Shown here in pieces: positions 58,781 to 64,000 of a stretch of DNA of 64,000 nucleotides. Source of the DNA: Aegicerativicinus sediminis (lineage in GTDB: Bacteria > Bacteroidota > Bacteroidia > Flavobacteriales > Flavobacteriaceae); contig NZ_CP064295.1 in NCBI RefSeq assembly GCF_015476115.1, forward strand, positions 1,916,001 through 1,980,000, written 5' to 3'. The notes beneath the pieces are model-generated. The model saw nothing but the letters and a program-made list of their open reading frames with translations, was not told the origin of the DNA and searched no databases. Each line of letters begins with the position of its first letter. Position 1 is the first letter of the stretch. The translations under genes and the position numbers were made by a program.

Positions 58781-58881
58781 TTTTCTCTTTTTGTTTTTTG
58801 TATAACGGTTTGTTTGAAAAATTATCGATTACCCATTCTTCAGTCCGAGATAATCGAAAAATTCTAATTCATTTAAGTTGG

Positions 58882-58889
58882 CAAAATTA
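58882..58889 (-). promoter_or_regulatory. -7 box of ssb-gldE-gldD
   Basis: Minus-strand TAATTTTG, an exact TAnnTTTG match, 102 bases upstream of the ssb start in the mutY-ssb gap. Confidence 0.45.
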
Positions 58890-58936
58890 CCAAAATAAAA
58901 GACAATAATAAATGTAATAAAAATTGATGAGTTGGC

Positions 58937-59977
58937 TCAGTAATCTAACTCATACTCTTCCAAAAATTTGCTGATTAGAACTGGTACAGGATATCTATTA
59001 AGTTCTTCAAGATCTACTTTTTCGGTTAAAATTTCACTCGTACTGACGATCCAAAATTTGGTATGAAGATTTTGATGGGATAATTTATGAACGACATCCT
59101 TCTCATTATATAGGTAGATATCCGAAGGATCTGAAATATAACCTTGAAACTCTTCCATCTCTATTAATTCTTTATCGGTTATTGCCTTTTTAGTTTCAAT
59201 AAGTGGAAATTGATAAAGATTTTCCCATATCCCCTTATTTTTTCGCTGTTCCAAGGCAATTCTAGACTCATTTATAATTACTAAAAAATTAAAATATCTA
59301 TCCTTTACTTTTGTTTTTTTAATCTTGACAGGAAGATCTTTCACTTTGTTATTTGCAAGTGCAAAACAAGACTCATTTAAAGGGCAAGTTTCGCAGTTGG
59401 GATTATTTGGGGTGCAATGTCGAGCGCCAAACTCCATAACCGCCTGATTATGTTCTCCTGGAGAGCTATGGTCAAGTACCTCCTGCGCCAAATTTTTAAA
59501 ATACTTAACGCCTTGTGTACTATTAATAGGTAAATCTATACCATAATATCTGCTTAAAACTCGGTAAACGTTTCCATCCACAACAGCTTGATTCTCCTCA
59601 AAACATATAGATGCGATGGCGCTAGCGGTATAATCTCCTATGCCTTTTAATTTAATTAGCTCTCTATAGTTATCTGGGAAAATGCCTCCATATTTTTCAG
59701 CCACAATTTTAGCCGTAGCATGTAGGTTACGTGCGCGGGAATAATAACCCAAACCTTGCCATGATTTCAGGACCTGTTCCTCTGAGGCATTCGCTAAATC
59801 AAAGACTGTTGGACATTCTTCAACGAATTTTTCGTAATAAGGCAAACCTTGTTTCACCTGAGTCTGTTGAAGAATAATTTCCGATAACCAAACAAAATAA
59901 GGGTTTTTGGTTTTTCTCCAAGGAAGTATTCTCTTGTTCTTTGAATACCAATCTCTTAATATTTTACTAAAACTCAT
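58937..59977 (-). CDS. mutY: A/G-specific adenine glycosylase
   Basis: Removes adenine mispaired with 8-oxoguanine. The 346-residue protein has the helix-hairpin-helix LKGIGDYTASAIASI followed by the catalytic VDGNVYRVLSR, the [4Fe-4S] cysteines in HCTPNNPNCETCPLNESC, and a C-terminal NUDIX-like domain for 8-oxoG recognition (about 225-346). The start is ATG 59977, with a -7 box 20 bases upstream on the minus strand. Confidence 0.96.
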   Translation of the reverse strand: MSFSKILRDWYSKNKRILPWRKTKNPYFVWLSEIILQQTQVKQGLPYYEKFVEECPTVFDLANASEEQVLKSWQGLGYYSRARNLHATAKIVAEKYGGIFPDNYRELIKLKGIGDYTASAIASICFEENQAVVDGNVYRVLSRYYGIDLPINSTQGVKYFKNLAQEVLDHSSPGEHNQAVMEFGARHCTPNNPNCETCPLNESCFALANNKVKDLPVKIKKTKVKDRYFNFLVIINESRIALEQRKNKGIWENLYQFPLIETKKAITDKELIEMEEFQGYISDPSDIYLYNEKDVVHKLSHQNLHTKFWIVSTSEILTEKVDLEELNRYPVPVLISKFLEEYELDY

Positions 59978-59996
59978 TTTAATTTTCAGAGGAGAG

Positions 59997-60004
59997 CAAA
60001 AATA
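59997..60004 (-). promoter_or_regulatory. -7 box of mutY
   Basis: Minus-strand TATTTTTG, an exact TAnnTTTG match, 20 bases from the mutY ATG; divergent from the HU promoter. Confidence 0.5.
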
Positions 60005-60038
60005 GCCCTTTATCCCTTTAAATTTTAGTTATTTAGGC

Positions 60039-60070
60039 TTGAATGTTTGAATTTAAATTACCTATATTTG
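60039..60070 (+). promoter_or_regulatory. Promoter of the HU gene
   Basis: TTG (60039-60041), 21-base spacer, TATATTTG (60063-60070), matching the Bacteroidota consensus, 41 bases before ATG 60111. Confidence 0.65.
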
Positions 60071-60110
60071 CATCCCTTATAATTAATAGTAACCTTTAAA
60101 AGAAATAACA

Positions 60111-60401
60111 ATGACAAAAGCTGATTTAGTAGCTAAAATTTCTGAGAAATTAGGAATTGAAAAAGGAGATGTACAGGCAACTGTTGAAACGTTTATGGAA
60201 GAAGTAAAAACTTCATTGGAATCTGGTGATAATGTTTATTTGAGAGGATTTGGAAGTTTTATCATCAAAACAAGAGCTGAGAAAACAGGGCGTAACATCT
60301 CTAAAAATACCACTATAAAAATACCAGCGCACAATATACCTGCATTTAAACCAGCTAAAGTTTTTGTAGAAAGTGTAAAGAGTAACGTAGAGGTAAACTA
60401 A
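60111..60401 (+). CDS. HU-family DNA-binding protein
   Basis: A 96-residue histone-like protein that bends and compacts DNA as a dimer. It has the HU start (MTKADLVAKISEKLGI), the dimer core VETFMEEVKTSLESGDNVYLRGFGSF, the arm residues GRNISKNTTIKIPAHNIPAFKPAK and no long extra tail. Its own promoter is clear. The order HU, tiny basic protein, RNase E/G follows on the same strand. Confidence 0.95.
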   Translation: MTKADLVAKISEKLGIEKGDVQATVETFMEEVKTSLESGDNVYLRGFGSFIIKTRAEKTGRNISKNTTIKIPAHNIPAFKPAKVFVESVKSNVEVN

Positions 60402-60438
60402 ATAGCTCTAATATTAATTTTTTATAATTTATCGATCT

Positions 60439-60531
60439 ATGCCAAGTGGTAAAAAAAGAAAAAGACACAAGGTAGCAACGCATAAGCGTAAAAAGAGAAG
60501 ACGCGCTAATCGTCACAAAAAAAACAAATAA
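60439..60531 (+). CDS. 30-residue Lys/Arg-rich protein between HU and RNase E/G
   Basis: An ATG at 60439 opens a 30-codon frame ending TAA at 60529-60531, directly followed by a perfect intrinsic terminator. The product begins MPSGKKRKRHKVATHKRKK and has 10 Lys, 7 Arg and 3 His in 30 residues. Such composition is typical of very small ribosomal or RNA-binding proteins. It resembles in pattern the mS38/bS22 (AURKAIP1/COX24-like) and THX groups, but I cannot assign it. Reasons to accept the gene are its placement 37 bases after HU, the terminator right behind it, and my recollection that near-identical frames occur at this locus in other flavobacteria. Confidence 0.8.
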   Translation: MPSGKKRKRHKVATHKRKKRRRANRHKKNK

Positions 60532-60532
60532 A

Positions 60533-60570
60533 CTAAAAAAGTAGTTTTTAAACTACTTTTTTAGTTTTTA
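60533..60570 (+). terminator. Intrinsic terminator after the 30-residue basic protein gene
   Basis: Perfect 14-base arms CTAAAAAAGTAGTT (60533-60546) and AACTACTTTTTTAG (60551-60564) around TTTA, followed by TTTTT. Confidence 0.85.
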
Positions 60571-60680
60571 CAAACGTTCTTTGACATCGAATTTTATTGA
60601 CTGTTTCTACTACCTTGAGACAGCTTAAAATTTATTGGATTTTAAAATCCTGTGTAAAGACAAAATTTTTTAATAATCAG

Positions 60681-60704
60681 TCTAGAGCTCTTTTTGCTCG
60701 AGAT
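60681..60704 (+). promoter_or_regulatory. Hairpin just upstream of the RNase E/G start
   Basis: TCTAGAGC (60681-60688) pairs with GCTCGAGA (60697-60704) with one mismatch around an eight-base T-rich loop, 13 bases before ATG 60718. A perfect 14-base palindrome GGATTTTAAAATCC (60637-60650) lies further upstream. A role in transcript stability or feedback by the nuclease is only inferred. Confidence 0.3.
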
Positions 60705-60717
60705 GTAAATTAACAAC

Positions 60718-62262
60718 ATGGAGAAAGAATTGATTGTAAGATCCAGTTCTGATATTGTTGATTTTGCGTTATTGAAAGATGGGAAATTAATCGAATTACA
60801 CAAAGACGAAGATGACAACAATTTTGCGGTAGGCGATATATTTTTAGCCAAAGTTCGCAAAATTGTTCCAGGGCTCAATGCAGCCTTTGTCAATGTAGGT
60901 TACGAAAAGGATGCATTTTTGCATTACCACGATTTGGGACCACAGCTTCTGTCTATGCTGAAATTTGTAAAACGCGTAAGCACGGGTAAACACACAGACT
61001 TTTTACTCAAAAATTTCAATTTTGAAAAAGACATTGATAAAAACGGCAGCATTCCGAATGTCTTAAAATCGAACCAATCTATTTTGGTGCAAATTGTTAA
61101 GGAACCAATATCTACAAAGGGACCAAGGATTAGCTCTGAGCTATCCATAGCAGGTAGGTATTTGGTACTAGTACCTTTCTCAGATAGATTCTCAATATCC
61201 CAAAAAATAGAATCTAAAGAAGAGCGAGACCGATTAAAACGCTTAGTTAAAAGCATTACCCCTAAAGGTTTCGGGGTCATCATCCGTACGGTGGCCGAAG
61301 GAAAGAAAGTCGCAGATTTAGATCGCGATCTTCAAAATTTGTTGGGTCGTTGGACTGCGACATGTAAAAAAATGTTTAGAGCACATCATCCGAGCAAGGT
61401 GCTAAGTGAAATGAACAAAGCATCCTCAATTTTAAGGGATATTTTTGACGATTCATTTACAAGTATTATTGTGGACGATGAGACACTCCAAATACAAATA
61501 AAAGATTATTTACAACAAATTGCGCCTAATAAAGAGTCCATTGTAAAATATTACAAAAACGGTATTCCTTTGTTTGAAAAATATGGCATTGAACGGCAAA
61601 TTAAAACCTCTTTTGGTAAGACGGTTTCTATGCCTAAAGGAGCCTATTTGGTTATTGAACATACCGAAGCATTACATGTTATTGATGTGAATAGTGGTAA
61701 CCGTTCTAACAAACAAAAAAGTCAGGAAGATACGGCATTAGAAGTCAATATAATCTCAGCAACCGAAATTGCCAGACAATTACGTCTGCGCGATATGGGT
61801 GGGATTATAGTTATAGACTTTATTGATATGACTAAGGCTGAAAACCGTAGAACTCTTTTTAATCATCTGCGACAAGAGATGCAAGATGATAAAGCTAAAC
61901 ATAAGATTTTGCCACCTAGCAAGTTTGGTCTCGTTCAAATAACAAGGCAGCGGGTTAGGCCTGAGCGAAATATAAAAACGAGAGAAGTTAATCCTAATGC
62001 AATAGGAGAGGATGAAATTGAGGCGCCAATTAAATTGGTGCAAAAGATCACCCACGACCTAGAGGGACTTTTCCGTAAAGACTATAAAAAGTTAACGCTA
62101 AATGCGCATCCTTTTATAGCTGCCTTTCTAACGAAAGGATTTCCGTCTGTGCGTTCAAAATGGTTTTTTGAACATAAAAAATGGGTTAAAATTCAACCCA
62201 GAGATGCTTACACCTATCTTGAATACCATTTTTATGATAAAAATGGAACAATGATCAAATAA
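60718..62262 (+). CDS. rng: Ribonuclease E/G family protein
   Basis: Endoribonuclease for RNA processing and decay. The 514-residue length fits RNase G (CafA) rather than the long RNase E with its degradosome scaffold. It has the N-terminal S1 domain (GDIFLAKVRKIVPGLNAAFVNVG), the nuclease core with SSELSIAGRYLVLVP, the catalytic aspartates in ALHVIDVNSGN and GGIIVIDFIDM, and a C-terminal LVQITRQRVRPE stretch. The Cys pair of the usual zinc link is not evident. It is preceded by a terminator and hairpin-rich leader, so it probably has its own promoter. Confidence 0.94.
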   Translation: MEKELIVRSSSDIVDFALLKDGKLIELHKDEDDNNFAVGDIFLAKVRKIVPGLNAAFVNVGYEKDAFLHYHDLGPQLLSMLKFVKRVSTGKHTDFLLKNFNFEKDIDKNGSIPNVLKSNQSILVQIVKEPISTKGPRISSELSIAGRYLVLVPFSDRFSISQKIESKEERDRLKRLVKSITPKGFGVIIRTVAEGKKVADLDRDLQNLLGRWTATCKKMFRAHHPSKVLSEMNKASSILRDIFDDSFTSIIVDDETLQIQIKDYLQQIAPNKESIVKYYKNGIPLFEKYGIERQIKTSFGKTVSMPKGAYLVIEHTEALHVIDVNSGNRSNKQKSQEDTALEVNIISATEIARQLRLRDMGGIIVIDFIDMTKAENRRTLFNHLRQEMQDDKAKHKILPPSKFGLVQITRQRVRPERNIKTREVNPNAIGEDEIEAPIKLVQKITHDLEGLFRKDYKKLTLNAHPFIAAFLTKGFPSVRSKWFFEHKKWVKIQPRDAYTYLEYHFYDKNGTMIK

Positions 62263-62275
62263 TATCAAAAAAAGT

Positions 62276-62312
62276 AAAGCCTTTTCAGCGAAAGTTGAAA
62301 AGGCTTTTTTGT
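62276..62312. terminator. Terminator between rng and the S9 peptidase
   Basis: Twelve-base perfect arms AAAGCCTTTTCA (62276-62287) and TGAAAAGGCTTT (62296-62307) with an eight-base loop and a T run on the plus side, A run on the other; the genes converge. Confidence 0.88.
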
Positions 62313-62334
62313 TTTATACATGAGGTGAAATGTA

Positions 62335-64000
62335 TTATTTACCCCAAGCTTTTAATTGGCGTTCTTGCTCATTATAAGGAATGCCTTCCTTGATCCAGTC
62401 TTTGGCTTCGGCTCCTTTTAGGTAGTGATCAAACCATTCGAGGATTCTTTTTTGATAATCGATTTGGTTTTTTGGTTCGCGTAAACCATGTCCCTCCTTG
62501 GCATAAACCAATAGAATGAAATCTTTGTTAGCTCTTCTGGCGGCATTATAATATTCAACTCCTTGTCTCCAGTTGACATTCATATCATTGTCACCAACCT
62601 CAAATAAAATTGGAGTGTTCAATTTATGAACTTGCATAACCGATGAATTTTCAATGTACTTTTCTGGTGCTAACCATGGAGATGTCACCATACGTTCTTG
62701 GCCCACTTCAAAATGATTGTTTTCTGGACTTCCTCTAAAAGCTGGTGTGATAGCCAAATTCATACTTATTAAATTGGTTAGACCTGCGCCAGCAACTGAA
62801 GCTGCAAAAATATCAGTTTGTGTAGGAACAAAACCAGCCTGATAACCACCCCAGGAGTGACCTATAAGTCCTACCTTGCTGGGATCAACATCACCTTTTT
62901 CGATCACTGCAGCAACAGCTTTCTCTAAGGTTCTTGCTGATGATACACCAGGATTTCCCGCTTCAAATTCAATATCTGGGTTAAATACAAAATAGCCATT
63001 TTGAGACCAAACAGTTGTGTTATAGTAACTCGTTTCAGATGGTGCAATAAAATTGTTAAGGTTAGCTGACAAGGTTTCGTATATGTAGGTAATCATAGGA
63101 TATTTCTTGCCCTTTACATAGTCCGCAGGGTAATACAAAATACCTTGAGCTTCATTTCCCAAAGCATTTGTATAATTAACCAATTCGGCTTTCCCCCATT
63201 TATAATCCTTTAAAAAGGTGTTAATCTTAAATATTTCTGATGGATTTTCAAAAGACTGATTAGTAACATAAAAAGATGGTGACTCATCATATCTCATTTT
63301 AACCAAAGACATCATAGATTCATCTTCAGATTTCCCTGCTATGTTTATTCTGGCGGGCTCATAAATCAATGTTTTAATTTGCCCCCCAAGTTTTCCTTGA
63401 GCATAACCACTATCTTTAGTAAGCTTGCCACTCATTGAAAAAGTCAACCCGTCCTTAGGATTAAATTCTTTGGTGCCCCATGGATTTGCATAATTTACTC
63501 TGTAGATTATATTACTAGGTTTACCATCTGTGATTTTCGTGATTTTTTTGTTAGTAGGGTGGAATTGCCAAACATCGAATTCAGAATACAATAAAAAGCT
63601 TTTGCTATCTTCTGACCAACCGCCGAAGCCATAGGCAGGTTTTTGTGGAACAGGGTGGTCGTTATGGTTGTTAATGAATTCTGCATGAATGCCTTCTGTA
63701 AGATTTCGACTAGACATTTTAGTTATGTCAAAAAGATGCAAATGATCATCCTTCACATACACAAAATAATTTGCATCAGGACTTAAATCGAAATTCGCAG
63801 CTACATTCTTTACCAATAAATTTTGTGTGCCATTTTCAGCATCTACTAAATAAAGATCAAAGGATGGTCTTCCAAAAAGGCTTTCAAAACGATAGGGTTC
63901 TTGGTTTAATCCAATAAACTTGGTATTGTCTTTATTAATTGATACCGATTCTACATTTCCTTCAACTAAAACATAAAAGCTATTGTCTTTAATATTCCAA
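62335..64000 (-). CDS. S9-family prolyl oligopeptidase (N-terminus beyond window)
   Basis: The frame is open to the window edge, giving at least 555 residues without a start; a GTG at 63816 is internal. The upstream part is a beta-propeller-like region (SPDANYFVYVKDDHLHLFD, FGGWSEDSKSFLLYS). The C-terminal alpha/beta-hydrolase domain has the nucleophile in GLIGHSWGGYQAG, the Asp in EVGDNDMNVNWRQG and the His in AKEGHGL, a complete triad in the usual order. The substrate is probably oligopeptides; a secreted location cannot be tested because the N-terminus is missing. Confidence 0.92.
   Translation of the reverse strand, partial: WNIKDNSFYVLVEGNVESVSINKDNTKFIGLNQEPYRFESLFGRPSFDLYLVDAENGTQNLLVKNVAANFDLSPDANYFVYVKDDHLHLFDITKMSSRNLTEGIHAEFINNHNDHPVPQKPAYGFGGWSEDSKSFLLYSEFDVWQFHPTNKKITKITDGKPSNIIYRVNYANPWGTKEFNPKDGLTFSMSGKLTKDSGYAQGKLGGQIKTLIYEPARINIAGKSEDESMMSLVKMRYDESPSFYVTNQSFENPSEIFKINTFLKDYKWGKAELVNYTNALGNEAQGILYYPADYVKGKKYPMITYIYETLSANLNNFIAPSETSYYNTTVWSQNGYFVFNPDIEFEAGNPGVSSARTLEKAVAAVIEKGDVDPSKVGLIGHSWGGYQAGFVPTQTDIFAASVAGAGLTNLISMNLAITPAFRGSPENNHFEVGQERMVTSPWLAPEKYIENSSVMQVHKLNTPILFEVGDNDMNVNWRQGVEYYNAARRANKDFILLVYAKEGHGLREPKNQIDYQKRILEWFDHYLKGAEAKDWIKEGIPYNEQERQLKAWGK

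Overview
This is a low-GC chromosomal window from a member of the Bacteroidota, almost certainly a (probably marine) Flavobacteriaceae. The evidence is a SusC/SusD pair, two further TonB-dependent receptors with carboxypeptidase-regulatory-like N-terminal domains, the gliding genes gldD and gldE next to ssb and mutY, ATP synthase beta/epsilon genes apart from the rest of the operon, a type 2 isoleucyl-tRNA synthetase, and -7 promoter boxes of the form TAnnTTTG typical of the phylum. I see no tRNA, rRNA, CRISPR array, insertion sequence or prophage. Most of the window is dense core genome.

Layout. 1-2500: the end of a [NiFe]-hydrogenase maturation locus (hypD partial, hypE) convergent with a histidine-rich nickel/cobalt transporter. 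2685-5751: glpD-glpK, closed by a strong two-way terminator. 5817-12689 (minus): a NagB/PIG-L fusion protein followed by a SusC/SusD pair, probably one amino-sugar uptake and catabolism unit. 12905-15411: LytS-type histidine kinase, LytTR regulator and an aquaglyceroporin, tightly packed. 15470-17251: M61 peptidase. 17297-19120 (minus): atpD-atpC. 19289-23680 (minus): a frameshifted TonB receptor and a GDSL lipoprotein. 24015-28332 (minus): half-size glycogen-synthase-like protein, DUF4270 lipoprotein and glmS. 28443-30624: panC, panD and a flippase-like membrane protein. 30691-33100: two secreted esterase-fold paralogues that have lost the nucleophilic serine. 33207-39121: radA, ileS, a TraR/DksA-like gene and lspA. 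39118-41955 (minus): four overlapping genes for a retropepsin-like protease, a RimK ligase, an aspartoacylase-like hydrolase and 5-FTHF cyclo-ligase. 42072-46105: uvrC and a patatin/beta-barrel protein. 46312-48642: hmgA-hpd (tyrosine breakdown). 48782-53455: a DUF3108 protein, tryptophan dioxygenase, an M23 peptidase and pgi from their own promoter. 53614-56358: TonB receptor. 56429-59977 (minus): mutY, ssb, gldE, gldD. 60111-62262: HU, a 30-residue very basic protein, and RNase E/G. 62335-64000 (minus): an S9 peptidase cut by the window edge.

How they fit together. Glycerol use (glpF, glpK, glpD), aromatic amino acid breakdown (tryptophan and tyrosine dioxygenases), amino-sugar metabolism (NagB-like, glmS, pgi) and outer-membrane uptake dominate.

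The most interesting points are: an isoleucyl-tRNA synthetase with the swapped GxHH signature linked to mupirocin hyper-resistance; a NagB-like domain that lacks the catalytic aspartate and is fused to a PIG-L deacetylase; the RimK/retropepsin/aspartoacylase operon, which looks like an add-and-remove amino-acid tagging system; the paired esterase-fold proteins with Asp/Asn at the nucleophile elbow, the second one preceded by a 20-bp-period direct repeat; and a 12-bp palindrome placed about 76-79 bp upstream of two different TonB receptor genes.
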